Below are positions 8,955 to 17,754 of a DNA stretch of 64,000 nt, in pieces. The DNA is from Comamonas sp. BIGb0152 (lineage in GTDB: Bacteria; Pseudomonadota; Gammaproteobacteria; Burkholderiales; Burkholderiaceae_C), in assembly GCF_024809975.1 (NCBI RefSeq), contig NZ_JANUDY010000005.1, forward strand, positions 1 to 64,000, in the 5' to 3' direction. Position numbers and translations under genes: made by a program. The notes below the pieces were generated by a model that was given only the letters and a program-made list of their open reading frames with translations, searched no databases and had not been told where the DNA came from. Within the stretch, counting starts at the first letter, position 1; the number at the start of each line of letters is the position of its first letter.

Positions 8955-9380
8955 TCAGAGGAAAGAGTAAAAGCAGCGAAACGGCACCTTGCGCTCGGCC
9001 CAGTACTCGGCCGCATCGCGGAACACATCCAGCAGCTGCTCGCGCGCTTCGCGGTCAAACTTCATCGCAGTGGGGATCTGGTCCAGCACCACCACAAAGC
9101 CAGGCTGGGGGCCGCTCTTGTGCAGGGGGTCGGTCAGGCAGTCAAACAGCGCATCAAAATTCTTGCCATAGTGCGATGGAAAGTAAAACTGCATGCCAAT
9201 CAGCTCCAGCACATCGGCCTTGGACAAGGCATGGGCCAGATTGGCGTACAAAAAATGCTGTCCCAGGTTATGGGCTGCATCGCGCAGGTCTTCCAACCGG
9301 TAGGCGCGGATGGCCTGCACGATGTTGGGACGCACGAATCGCAGCGATGTATCTTGTACCTGACGAAGTGGAGTGTCCAT
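8955..9380 (-). CDS. Barstar-like ribonuclease inhibitor
   Basis: This 141-residue protein has no signal peptide, and its C-terminal half is barstar-like: DVLELIGMQFYFPSHYGKNFDALFDCLTDP matches the helix-loop region with which barstar blocks barnase (the LpxYyGxNwDALxDcLtd pattern). Barstars bind guanyl-specific RNases in the cytoplasm. The ATG at 9380 (MDTPLRQ) has a purine-rich site upstream; ATGs at 9398 and 9404 are alternatives. It lies 135 bases downstream of a secreted RNase of exactly the class that barstar inhibits, so the two form a plausible enzyme/inhibitor pair. It has about 40 residues before the barstar core that I do not recognise. Confidence 0.85.
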   Translation of the reverse strand: MDTPLRQVQDTSLRFVRPNIVQAIRAYRLEDLRDAAHNLGQHFLYANLAHALSKADVLELIGMQFYFPSHYGKNFDALFDCLTDPLHKSGPQPGFVVVLDQIPTAMKFDREAREQLLDVFRDAAEYWAERKVPFRCFYSFL

Positions 9381-9515
9381 CTCCGTTGCTCTTTCCATTA
9401 GCATTTTTTAAAAACCATGCCCCATCCCTGGGGCTCATTGGGCATTGTTGACTTGGCACATCACTCTGCGCAAGACATCTCTTGCGGAAAAGCGACATAG
9501 GAGGAATCTGACGGC

Positions 9516-9926
9516 CTAATTCACAATGCGTCGAAAGCTGCTGTAGTGATCTTGGGTGTAATAGCAAGTATCGGGCATTGTGACGACCTGGCCACCACAA
9601 ATAATGCGGCGCGCCCCGCGATCGCGGGAACCCGGCGTCTTGACCGTGTATTCCCGGTAGTAGCCGCGCTGGTGCCTGGGCAGGTTGCGTTCGCGGTTGG
9701 CGAACACCGAGCCGTCTTTGTCATAGGGGAAAGGGCCACCGCTGTGTATCAGCGCATAGGTTTTGCGCCCCTGGGCGGGCAAATCTGCGAGGGCCACCTC
9801 CGGCCCGTCAAAAACGGCAGACCGGCTGTCACGCGCCTGCGCAACATGCGGCACCACGGCCATCACCGCAGCGGCCACACCAGCCTTCACAGACTGGCGG
9901 GCAAGAAAAGCCCATGCATTTAGCAT
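9516..9926 (-). CDS. Secreted guanyl-specific ribonuclease (RNase Sa/barnase-like)
   Basis: The 136-residue precursor has a hydrophobic export signal ending near VVPHVAQA. The mature domain matches microbial guanyl-specific RNases (N1/T1/barnase superfamily) along its length: FPYDKDGSVFANRERNLP, GYYREYTVKTPG, RGARRIICGG and QDHYSSFRR. By alignment with RNase Sa, the catalytic residues are Glu of REYTV, Arg of GARRI and His of DHYSSF, all present. It would cleave single-stranded RNA after guanine outside the cytoplasm. The barstar-like gene downstream on the same strand probably protects the producer. A secreted role in scavenging or competition is inferred. Confidence 0.9.
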   Translation of the reverse strand: MLNAWAFLARQSVKAGVAAAVMAVVPHVAQARDSRSAVFDGPEVALADLPAQGRKTYALIHSGGPFPYDKDGSVFANRERNLPRHQRGYYREYTVKTPGSRDRGARRIICGGQVVTMPDTCYYTQDHYSSFRRIVN

Positions 9927-10005
9927 CTACAAAACCTTTCAGAACGACGGACTGCTCCGAAAGTTCAGCGGGTGAGTGTGACGGATTGCCCCCCAAAATG
10001 CAAGA

Positions 10006-10030
10006 AGCCTGCCCAAAATTTGAGCAGGCT
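10006..10030 (-). terminator. Possible terminator downstream of maeB
   Basis: AGCCTGC and GCAGGCT form a 7-bp stem about 63 bases past the maeB stop. The T-run is poor on both strands, so this is a weak candidate. The rest of the 166-base gap (9927-10092) shows nothing else. Confidence 0.35.
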
Positions 10031-10092
10031 CCTTGGTATTTTAGGGCAGCAAGCGCAGCTGTTTTAAGCCAATTTGGCTACAAATGCCTTCA

Positions 10093-12405
10093 TCATCGCG
10101 CAAAATTCGCATCAGCGACGGCAACCGCTGTCATATTGACAATGCGACGCACTGTGGCGCTAGGGGTCAAAATGTGCACCGGCTGGGCGGCACCCAGCAA
10201 GATAGGGCCAATGGCGATATTGCCGCCGGCTGCCGTCTTGAGCAGGTTGTAGCTGATATTGGCGGCATCGATATTGGGCAGCACCAGCAGGTTGGCGTTG
10301 CCCACCAGGGGGCTCTCGGGCATGATGCTGGCGCGCTGCTTCTGGTCCAGGGCCACATCGCCGTGCATCTCGCCGTCCACTTCCAGCCAAGGGGCCTGGA
10401 TGCGCAGCAGCTCCAGGGTTTGGCGCATCTTGATAGCGCTAGGCTGGTTGCTGGAGCCAAAGTTCGAATGCGACAGCAGCGCGGCCTTGGGCTTGATACC
10501 AAAGCGCATCATCTCCTCGGCCGCCATGATGGTGATCTCGGCCAGTTGCTCGGCCGTCGGGTCGTAGTTCACATGGGTGTCGACCAGGAACACCTGGCGC
10601 TCGGGCAGCAGCAGGCCGTTCATGCAGGCATAGGTCGCCGTGCCGGCGCGCTTGCCAATCACCTGGTCGATGTAGTGCAGGTGGATGGCGGTGTTGTTCC
10701 AGGTGCCGCAGATCAGGCCATCGACCTCGCCCTTGTGCAGCAGCATGCAGCCAATCAGGGTCAGGCGGCGGCGCATCTCGATTTTGGCGATGGGCACGGT
10801 GATGCCCTTGCGCTCGGTCATGCGGTGGTAGGACTGCCAGAAATCGCGGTAGCGCTCGTCATGCTCGACGTTGACCACGTCGTAGTCCGTGCCTTCCTTC
10901 AGGCGCAGGCCAAACTTCTCGATGCGCTGGGCAATGATGGCCGGGCGGCCAATCAAGGTGGGGCGTGCCACGCGCTCATCCACCACAATCTGGGCCGCAC
11001 GCAAGATGCGCTCTTCTTCGCCTTCGGCGTAGGCAATGCGCTTTTTGGCCGCACGCTTGGCCGCCATGAAGATCGGCTTCATCGCCGTACCGGAGGCGTA
11101 GACAAAGGTCTGCAAGTGCTCCCGGTAGGCATCCATGTCTTCGATAGGACGCTCAGCCACGCCGCAGTCCGCTGCGGCCTGCGCCACCGCCGGCGCAATC
11201 TTCATCATCAGACGCGGATCAAAAGGCTTGGGAATCAGGTACTCCGGGCCAAAAGACAGGTCCTGGCCCGCGTAGGCGTTGGCCACCTCTTCGGTCTGCT
11301 CGGCCTGGGCCAGGTCGGCAATCGCATGCACGGCGGCGATTTCCATCTCGGTGGTGATCGTCGTCGCACCACAATCGAGCGCGCCCCGGAAGATGTAGGG
11401 GAAGCACAGCACGTTGTTGACCTGGTTCGGGTAGTCCGAACGGCCGGTGGCCATGATGATGTCGTCGCGCACGGCCTTGGCATCCTCGGGCGAGATCTCA
11501 GGGTTGGGGTTGGCCAGCGCAAAGATGATGGGGCGCGCTGCCATGCGCTTGACCATATCCGGCTTGAGCACGCCGCCCGCCGACAGACCGAGGAACACAT
11601 CCGCACCGTCAATCACCTGAGACAAGGTGCGCTTGTCGGTTTCTTGCGCGAAAAGTGCCTTATCTTCGTCCATCAACTCGGTACGGCCTTTGTAGACCAC
11701 GCCCACGATGTCAGTCACGGTGACGTTCTCGCGCTTGAGGCCGATCTCCAGCAGCAAGTTCAGGCAGGCCAGCGCCGCTGCACCCGCACCCGATGCCACC
11801 AGCTTGACCTCGTCCAGGCGCTTGTTGGCCACCTTGAGCGCGTTCACCATGGCCGCTGCCACGGTGATGGCCGTGCCATGCTGGTCGTCGTGGAAGACCG
11901 GGATCTTCATGCGCTTGCGCAGCTCGCGTTCGACAAAGAAGCACTCCGGTGCCTTGATGTCTTCGAGGTTGATCGCGCCAAAGGTTGGCTCCAGCGCGGC
12001 GATCACATCTACCAGCTTCTGGGGGTCTTTTTCGTCGATCTCTATGTCAAATACATCGACGCCGGCAAACTTCTTGAACAGAACGCCCTTGCCTTCCATC
12101 ACGGGCTTGGAGGCCAGCGCGCCGATATCGCCCAGACCCAAAACGGCCGTGCCGTTGGAGATCACCGCCACCAGATTGCCTCGGCTGGTGTACTTGAAGG
12201 CCGCAGCCGGGTCTTTGACGATCTCTTCGCAAGGTGCAGCCACGCCGGGCGAGTACGCCAGCGCCAGGTCATGCTGGTTGGCCATGGGCTTGGTCGCGGC
12301 AATCGCCACCTTGCCGGGGCGGGGAAACTGGTGGTACTCCAGTGCGGACTGGCGCAGCAGTGCGCGTTTGTCCAAGGCAGCGGGGGTTGAATTCTTCTCA
12401 GTCAT
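10093..12405 (-). CDS. maeB: NADP-dependent malic enzyme MaeB (malic enzyme fused to a phosphotransacetylase-like domain)
   Basis: This enzyme oxidatively decarboxylates malate to pyruvate and makes NADPH. The 770 residues match the hybrid MaeB form. Residues about 1-430 are the malic enzyme (LALAYSPGVAAPCEEI, GKGVLFKKFAGVDVFDIE, FHDDQHGTAITVAAA, VASGAGAAALACLNLL, FALANPNPEISPEDA). Residues about 440-765 are a phosphotransacetylase-like domain that in E. coli mediates regulation by acetyl-CoA (AEGEEERILRAAQ, LLSHSNFGSSNQPSA). The ATG at 12405 (MTEKNSTP) is preferred to an upstream TTG-type extension. It is a monocistronic gene facing away from the 12747 gene. Confidence 0.95.
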   Translation of the reverse strand: MTEKNSTPAALDKRALLRQSALEYHQFPRPGKVAIAATKPMANQHDLALAYSPGVAAPCEEIVKDPAAAFKYTSRGNLVAVISNGTAVLGLGDIGALASKPVMEGKGVLFKKFAGVDVFDIEIDEKDPQKLVDVIAALEPTFGAINLEDIKAPECFFVERELRKRMKIPVFHDDQHGTAITVAAAMVNALKVANKRLDEVKLVASGAGAAALACLNLLLEIGLKRENVTVTDIVGVVYKGRTELMDEDKALFAQETDKRTLSQVIDGADVFLGLSAGGVLKPDMVKRMAARPIIFALANPNPEISPEDAKAVRDDIIMATGRSDYPNQVNNVLCFPYIFRGALDCGATTITTEMEIAAVHAIADLAQAEQTEEVANAYAGQDLSFGPEYLIPKPFDPRLMMKIAPAVAQAAADCGVAERPIEDMDAYREHLQTFVYASGTAMKPIFMAAKRAAKKRIAYAEGEEERILRAAQIVVDERVARPTLIGRPAIIAQRIEKFGLRLKEGTDYDVVNVEHDERYRDFWQSYHRMTERKGITVPIAKIEMRRRLTLIGCMLLHKGEVDGLICGTWNNTAIHLHYIDQVIGKRAGTATYACMNGLLLPERQVFLVDTHVNYDPTAEQLAEITIMAAEEMMRFGIKPKAALLSHSNFGSSNQPSAIKMRQTLELLRIQAPWLEVDGEMHGDVALDQKQRASIMPESPLVGNANLLVLPNIDAANISYNLLKTAAGGNIAIGPILLGAAQPVHILTPSATVRRIVNMTAVAVADANFAR

Positions 12406-12746
12406 GGCGGTCTCCGGCATCACGCAGCATTCGGTACGATAAATATCTGGAACATGCTGTCATCTGCATGCATGTTTCAACAGTGCATCTAGAAAGTCTC
12501 TGCATCTCTCCCTAGGAACCTGGGCGATCTCCGTGGCCGAAGTCGGGGGGATCGTGAACAGGCACTCACCATTCTAGGCGCAGGCTCAAAATCAAGTATT
12601 CCAGTAGCCGACTAGAACTATGAAAAAGATGTATAGCTATTTCCAGTTTGCGCATAGATGCAGGCAGGCGGCCGCACCGGGCCAAAAGCGAAGGTCTACA
12701 ATGGCCAACGTTTGCGCTATATAGGCCCTGCAAGGCCTCATTTGTC
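12406..12746. other. 341-base divergent intergenic region
   Basis: This lies between maeB and the divergent membrane-anchored protein gene and must hold both promoters. A TACAAT hexamer at 12697-12702 is a possible -10 for the rightward gene, but I see no good -35 element. No RNA gene, repeat or ORF with recognisable content is visible. Confidence 0.5.
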
Positions 12747-13379
12747 ATGGATTTAATGCTGCTGGTTGTTCTCATCTTGGGCGTGAGCTATGTGCTGCGC
12801 GCCAAGGCCCAAAAGCAGCGCATCGCCTTGTTGGCCCAATATTTGCGTAATTACGACATCGAAAAGCTGATGGAGCGCCTGGTCAGCAGCTATATGCGGG
12901 CACTGGACGAGAAGGACAGCAGCCGCCAGCAGCAAATCTGGGAGCTGCAGCAAACGGTAGAAAACAGCTTGGCCAGCCAGTTCAGCAGCTTTGCCGACAC
13001 CTTGGCCAAGGCGCCCGAGCCGGCCAATGGCGCCACGTTCAAGATCAGCACCCAGAACTTTTACTTTCCCTTCTCGCAGCTGATCGAGAAGTTCCAGGGC
13101 GGCAGCAAATCCTTTGACCTGCGCACCGCCATCCGCCTGCATGCCGATGGCATTGCCCGCGTGGTGGCCAACACTGCGGGCCGCAGCCCCAAGGAACGCG
13201 CCTTCACCCTGCTGGCCGAGATGTATTTGATGCAGCACACCTGCCACTGGTACTGCAAATCCAAGGCCGTGGCCTCGGCGCGCATGCAGCTGCGCAACCA
13301 GACCACCTATGAGCAGGTCATCCAGAGCGTGTCGCCCGAGACGCGCAATGCCTACCTCGCGCTGCTGGGCGAACGCTGA
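12747..13379 (+). CDS. Hypothetical protein with an N-terminal membrane anchor
   Basis: The 210 residues begin with one transmembrane segment (MDLMLLVVLILGVSYVLRA) followed by basic residues, so the rest should be cytoplasmic. Next is a helical, Gln-rich stretch (EKDSSRQQQIWELQQTVENS) that could form a coiled coil, then a mixed domain with TFKISTQNFYFPFSQLI and HTCHWYCKSKA. The ATG at 12747 was chosen because it starts directly with the hydrophobic anchor. I do not recognise the family. It stands alone, divergent from maeB. Confidence 0.75.
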   Translation: MDLMLLVVLILGVSYVLRAKAQKQRIALLAQYLRNYDIEKLMERLVSSYMRALDEKDSSRQQQIWELQQTVENSLASQFSSFADTLAKAPEPANGATFKISTQNFYFPFSQLIEKFQGGSKSFDLRTAIRLHADGIARVVANTAGRSPKERAFTLLAEMYLMQHTCHWYCKSKAVASARMQLRNQTTYEQVIQSVSPETRNAYLALLGER

Positions 13380-13461
13380 TTTCCGCCATTGGCTGACACC
13401 TGGGTGCCGCGACTGCGGCGACAATCGGCGGATTCATACCACCACACCCCAGGGGAAGCCC

Positions 13462-13833
13462 ATGCCAGCCATTCCAACCCGTCTTGCCGCTCTGGCAGCC
13501 GTTGTTGCCACCGCCAGCCTGCTCAGCGCCTGTGACCAGCGCCCCGGGCCCATGCAGCCCATAGCAGGCACGGTGGCCGCATCGCGCCAGCCCATGCCCG
13601 ATAAGCCGCTGTTCAACGCGCCCATCATCGACAGCCACGCCGTCCTGCCCCACGCCAAGGCCGACAAACACGATCCCTTGCCCCCCGCCGTGCCGCTGGC
13701 CTCGGCCGATGACCCCAAGGCATCCAACGGCGGCACGACAGCCGAAGGCGGCAGCGTGAACCCCTCGGCCGGCATGGGCGCCGTCATCACCGACAGCAAG
13801 GGTGCGCAGCACGAAGCGGACGGCAAGCCTTGA
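13462..13833 (+). CDS. Small putative lipoprotein
   Basis: The 123 residues open with a type II signal peptide (RLAALAAVVATASLLSAC; lipobox LSAC), which predicts lipidation of the Cys and attachment to an envelope membrane. The mature part is rich in Pro, Ala, Gly and Asp with little predicted structure and no domain I recognise. The ATG at 13462 has AGGGGAAG just upstream. It is a single gene between the membrane-anchored protein and allA. Confidence 0.75.
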   Translation: MPAIPTRLAALAAVVATASLLSACDQRPGPMQPIAGTVAASRQPMPDKPLFNAPIIDSHAVLPHAKADKHDPLPPAVPLASADDPKASNGGTTAEGGSVNPSAGMGAVITDSKGAQHEADGKP

Positions 13834-13906
13834 GCCTGAAGCCGCTGTTCAAAGGGGACGGTCGCCGCATCAGCGATCAGGCACCGTCCTTGCTAGCTAG
13901 CTGGCC

Positions 13907-14443
13907 ATGACGACCCACAACGCCCACCCCTCTGCGCTGATCCTGGAGGCCCGGCCTCTGACCGCGCAGAACTTCTCGGCCTTTGGCACCGTGATCGGCC
14001 TGGCCGACCCCAGCTTGCCCAGCCAGTCCATCAACCAGGGCAATGCGCTGCGCTATGACCTGCTGCCTGATCTGCAGCTGACGGCCCAAGGCGGCTGGCC
14101 CATGCTGGCGCTGTTTCGTGCGCAGGCACGGCAGTTTCCGCTGGCGGTGACCGAGGTGGAATGCCATGCACTGGGCAGCCAGAGCTTTGTTCCGCTCGGC
14201 ACCCAGCGCTTTGTCGTGGTGGTGGCCGCTGCCGGCCCGGCCCCAAAGGCTGAGGATCTGCAGGCCTTTGTCACCGACGGCCGCCAAGGGATTGTGCTGG
14301 CGCCCGGCACCTGGCACCATGCCTTGCTGGCAGTCGAGGGTGGCGATTTTGCCGTCATCGAGCGGCGCGCCGAAGCGCTGGATTGCCGTTGCGAAGCGAT
14401 CAGCGCGCCCCTGCAGGTCCGCCTGCCTGCTGACCTAGCCTGA
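13907..14443 (+). CDS. allA: Ureidoglycolate lyase AllA
   Basis: AllA splits (S)-ureidoglycolate to glyoxylate and urea, the last step of allantoin/purine ring catabolism. The 178 residues carry family landmarks: ARPLTAQNFSAFGTVI near the start, INQGNALRYDLL, the metal/substrate region VECHALGSQSFVPLG, and APGTWHHALLAV (double His). It converges on the amidase gene with only 5 bases between them. Its presence beside an amidase, an importer and an M20 carbamoylase points to a ureide-degradation neighbourhood. The other allantoin genes are not in this window. Confidence 0.9.
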   Translation: MTTHNAHPSALILEARPLTAQNFSAFGTVIGLADPSLPSQSINQGNALRYDLLPDLQLTAQGGWPMLALFRAQARQFPLAVTEVECHALGSQSFVPLGTQRFVVVVAAAGPAPKAEDLQAFVTDGRQGIVLAPGTWHHALLAVEGGDFAVIERRAEALDCRCEAISAPLQVRLPADLA

Positions 14444-14448
14444 CCCCA

Positions 14449-15633
14449 CTAAGCAGCAGCGGCGAGCTGCTGCGCAATGGCGATCAAACTGCGGTCGCTG
14501 CCTGCCGGCCCCAGCAGCGATATACCCAGTGGCGCGCCAGCACGGCTGGCCAGCGGCAACGAGATCTGCGGAAAGCCCGCCAACCCGGCTAGGCACAGCA
14601 TCTGCACTGCCTGGTTGCGGTAGACCTCCAGCGATGCCTCATCGGCAGTGCGGAGCGGCGCAATATCGGGCATGGTCGGCATCACCAGCACGCCATCACT
14701 GCCCAGCAGATCGGCAAGATGCTGGCGGAAGCGCGCGCGGAACTGCTCGGCCTTCTGCCCCTGGGCATCGGTCACCTGGCTCGACCAGTCAAAGCGCTCC
14801 TTCACGCCCGGGCCCAGCACCGGCGCATAGCGGCTGATAAACGCGCCATCGGTCATCCAGGCCTCGCGGCCCTGGATGTAGCGAAAGCTCCAGTACATCG
14901 CATCAAACGAATCGAGCACGGCCTCGCAATCCTGCGCGCTGCCCAGCAGCTGCGTGATCTGCTGCAGCGCGCCATCCCAGGCGGGGCGCACGGCGCTGTC
15001 CACCAGGGCCCAGACGTCGCTGGGCATCAGCAGGCGCGGGCGGGCGGGCAGGGGCGTGGCATCAGGCGCCAGCAGCACATCGGCCACGCGGGCAAAGCTA
15101 TGCGCATCGCGGGCAAACCAGCCGCAGGTGTCCAAGCTGTGGCACAGCGCCAGGGCTGACTCCAGGCTCACCCGGCCATGCGTGGGCCGTATGCCATACA
15201 GGCCGCAGTGGCTGGCCGGCGCGCGCACCGAGCCGCCCGTGTCCGTGCCCAGCGCAAAATCGCACAGCCGGTTGGACACCGCCGATGCCGAGCCCGACGA
15301 GGAACCGCCAGTAATACGCGCGGGCGCACTGCCATTGATCGGCGCGCCAAAGTGGGCGTTGTTGCCATTCATCGAGAAGGCCAGCTCATCGGTCACCGTC
15401 TTGCCCGCCAGCGCCGCGCCCGCATCCAGCAGCTTTTGCACCGTGGGCGCCGTCTGCGTCTTGATGCCTGACAGGGCCAGCAGCAGCGGGTTGCCGCCGC
15501 CGGTGGGGTAGCCGGCGATGTCGAACAAATCCTTGACCCCAAAGTACAGGCCGCTGAGCGGGCCGGTGGCCGCGTGGCGCAGCGCTACATCGGGGTAAGG
15601 AACAAAGGCGTGGGCAGGGTCGTGCAAGGGCAT
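14449..15633 (-). CDS. Amidase (amidase-signature family)
   Basis: This 394-residue enzyme has the Ser-cisSer-Lys triad of the family: Lys in FGVKDLFDIAG, cis-Ser in ARITGGSSSGSASAV and the nucleophile in LGTDTGGSVRAPAS, followed by CGLYGIRPTHGRVS. The substrate cannot be read from sequence; an amide or ureido compound taken up by the adjacent importer is likely. The ATG at 15633 (MPLHDPAHAF) is chosen over an upstream alternative at 15654. It lies 39 bases after the last importer gene on the same strand and so is probably the last gene of that operon. Confidence 0.88.
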   Translation of the reverse strand: MPLHDPAHAFVPYPDVALRHAATGPLSGLYFGVKDLFDIAGYPTGGGNPLLLALSGIKTQTAPTVQKLLDAGAALAGKTVTDELAFSMNGNNAHFGAPINGSAPARITGGSSSGSASAVSNRLCDFALGTDTGGSVRAPASHCGLYGIRPTHGRVSLESALALCHSLDTCGWFARDAHSFARVADVLLAPDATPLPARPRLLMPSDVWALVDSAVRPAWDGALQQITQLLGSAQDCEAVLDSFDAMYWSFRYIQGREAWMTDGAFISRYAPVLGPGVKERFDWSSQVTDAQGQKAEQFRARFRQHLADLLGSDGVLVMPTMPDIAPLRTADEASLEVYRNQAVQMLCLAGLAGFPQISLPLASRAGAPLGISLLGPAGSDRSLIAIAQQLAAAA

Positions 15634-15672
15634 GGTGGGGTCAGTGCAGAGCAAAAGAAGAACGATGGGCTG

Positions 15673-16686
15673 TTACGCAGCCAGAACGTTGGGGGCATAC
15701 GCGGCCGATACCGCAGTGTGCACGCAGCGGGCCCGGTGGCCAGGCGCCAGCGTGACCGGTGCCGGCACCGCTTGCAGGCATGCGGCCGTCGCCAGTGGGC
15801 AGCGCGGCGCAAACGCGCAACCCGGCGGGATGGCGGTCAGATCCGGCGGCACGCCGGCAATGGTCTGCAGCGGCTGGCCGCGCTCCATTGCGCCATGCGA
15901 GCGGCTTTGCAGCAAGGCCATGGTGTAGGGGTGGCGCGGGCTGCGGATGAGCTGCTCGGCCGTGCCCTCTTCCACAATCCGGCCGGCATACATCACCGCA
16001 ATGCGGTCGGCCACTTCCACCGCCGCGCCAATATCGTGGGTCACAAACACAATGCCCAGGCCCAGCTCACGCTGCAGCTCGCGCAGCAGCAGCAGGATCT
16101 GGATCTGCACGGTGGCATCCAGGGCCGTGGTGGGCTCGTCGGCCAGCAGCACCTGGGGGTTGCAGGCCAAGGCCAGCGCAATCATGGCCCGCTGGCGCAT
16201 GCCGCCCGACATCTCATGCGGGTAGGCCTTGAGGCGCTGCTCAGGGCTGGGAATGCGCACCCGCTCAAACAGCGCCAGCGCGCGTTGCTGCGCCTGGCTC
16301 TGGCTCACGCGCTCGTGCCGGCGAATGGCTTCCACAATCTGCGCGCCTACCGGGTAGACCGGGTCCAGCGCCAGCAAGGGGTCCTGAAAAATCATCGCGC
16401 AGGTCTTGCCACGAAAGTCGTTCAGTGCCCGGCCCCGCAGCGCCAGCACATCCTGGCCCGCGACCTGCATCTGGCCCTGGATGGTGGTCTTGTGCTCGGG
16501 GTGCAGGCGCAGCAGGCTGCGCAGGGTCACGCTCTTGCCGGAGCCTGATTCGCCAATCAGCGCCACCGCTTCGCCCTTGGCGACCGACAGGCTCACGCCG
16601 CTGACGGCCTGGACCACTTTCTTGCCGCTGGCAAACTGCACATTCAGGTCCTGGATCTGGACCAGTGGGGGAGAGACTGTGTTCAT
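15673..16686 (-). CDS. Dipeptide/oligopeptide-type ABC transporter ATP-binding protein (DppD/OppD-like)
   Basis: One of two ATPases that drive the importer. The 337 residues contain Walker [11 protein letters not shown], the signature [15 protein letters not shown], Walker [13 protein letters not shown] and the C-terminal Cys-containing oligo_HPY region ([17 protein letters not shown]), which in some DppD/OppD proteins binds an Fe-S cluster. It lies 15 bases downstream of its partner ATPase. The transported solute is not determined by sequence; the surrounding ureide and beta-alanine genes suggest a ureido or amide compound. Confidence 0.92.
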   Translation of the reverse strand: MNTVSPPLVQIQDLNVQFASGKKVVQAVSGVSLSVAKGEAVALIGESGSGKSVTLRSLLRLHPEHKTTIQGQMQVAGQDVLALRGRALNDFRGKTCAMIFQDPLLALDPVYPVGAQIVEAIRRHERVSQSQAQQRALALFERVRIPSPEQRLKAYPHEMSGGMRQRAMIALALACNPQVLLADEPTTALDATVQIQILLLLRELQRELGLGIVFVTHDIGAAVEVADRIAVMYAGRIVEEGTAEQLIRSPRHPYTMALLQSRSHGAMERGQPLQTIAGVPPDLTAIPPGCAFAPRCPLATAACLQAVPAPVTLAPGHRARCVHTAVSAAYAPNVLAA

Positions 16687-16701
16687 CGGGGTGCTCCGGG
16701 T

Positions 16702-17751
16702 TCAGGCGGCCAGCGCCGCAGCGGCGGCCAGGGGGTGGCCACTGCCGGGCTCATGCACCAGGCAGCGCGCGGCATGGTGCAGCTGCACCGGGGTGACGGC
16801 CGGCATGGCCTGGGCGCAGACCGGCGCGGCCATGGGGCAGCGCGGGTGAAAACGGCAGCCCGTGGGCGGGTTGATGGGGTTGGGCGGGTCGCCCGCCAGC
16901 GGTGCCACCAGGGTGCGGTGGCTCGGGTCCATCGACGGCACCGACGACAGCAAGGCCTTGGTGTAGGGGTGGGCCGGCGCGGCAAACAGCGCATCCGACG
17001 GGCCAATCTCGGCCACCTGGCCCAGGTACATCACCATCACCCGGTCGCTGATGTAGTGCACCACGCCCAGGTCGTGGCTGATGAAGACATAGGTCAGGCC
17101 AAACTCGCGCTTCAAATCAGCCAGCAGGTTCAGCACCTGGGCTTCCACCGATTTGTCGAGCGCCGAGACCGCCTCGTCCAGGATCACCATGCGCGGTTGC
17201 AAGGCCAGCGCGCGGGCAATGTTGATGCGCTGGCGCTGGCCGCCCGACAGCTCATGCGGGTAGCGCTCGGCAAAGCGGGCCGGCGCCAGGCCCACCCGGT
17301 CCATCAAGTGGTGGGCGCGGGCCACCGATTCCTTGCGCGAGACGCCATGCACCTGCGGGCCAAAGGCGATCGAGTCCTCTATGGTCAGGCGCGGGTTGAG
17401 CGAGGCATAGCTGTCCTGGAACACCATCTGCACCTGGCGGCGGAATTCCTTGAGGCTCAGGTCGCGCGATCCCACCGTGCGGCCGTCGAACACCAGCTCG
17501 CCGGCGGTCGGGTCCATTAGGTGCATCAACAGGCGCGCCGTGGTCGACTTGCCGCAGCCGGACTCGCCCACCACGCCCAGGGTCTCGCCCTTGAGCACCT
17601 CAAAATCGACGCCATCGACCGCGCGTACCAGCTTGCCTTGCTTGAGCGGGAAATGCTTGGTCAAACCGCGCACCGTCAGCAGCGGCTGGGCCGGGCCGCC
17701 CACATCGGCGGCCAGGGTGGCAGCCGGGGCCAGAGAAGAAGACTGGAGCAT
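16702..17751 (-). CDS. Dipeptide/oligopeptide-type ABC transporter ATP-binding protein (DppF/OppF-like)
   Basis: Second ATPase of the importer, 349 residues. Visible motifs are Walker A GESGCGKSTTA, the signature LSGGQRQRINIARAL, Walker B MVILDEAVSALD and the C-terminal GCRFHPRCPMAAPVC region typical of DppF/OppF. Its start is three bases from the end of the upstream permease gene, so translation is likely coupled. Confidence 0.92.
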   Translation of the reverse strand: MLQSSSLAPAATLAADVGGPAQPLLTVRGLTKHFPLKQGKLVRAVDGVDFEVLKGETLGVVGESGCGKSTTARLLMHLMDPTAGELVFDGRTVGSRDLSLKEFRRQVQMVFQDSYASLNPRLTIEDSIAFGPQVHGVSRKESVARAHHLMDRVGLAPARFAERYPHELSGGQRQRINIARALALQPRMVILDEAVSALDKSVEAQVLNLLADLKREFGLTYVFISHDLGVVHYISDRVMVMYLGQVAEIGPSDALFAAPAHPYTKALLSSVPSMDPSHRTLVAPLAGDPPNPINPPTGCRFHPRCPMAAPVCAQAMPAVTPVQLHHAARCLVHEPGSGHPLAAAAALAA

Positions 17752-17754
17752 CGC

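Noticed and set aside
10084-12390. A 768-codon open frame on the plus strand opposite maeB
   Set aside because: It is an antisense shadow of a well-conserved gene in high-GC DNA; its translation has no recognisable domain and is rich in His, Arg and Gly.
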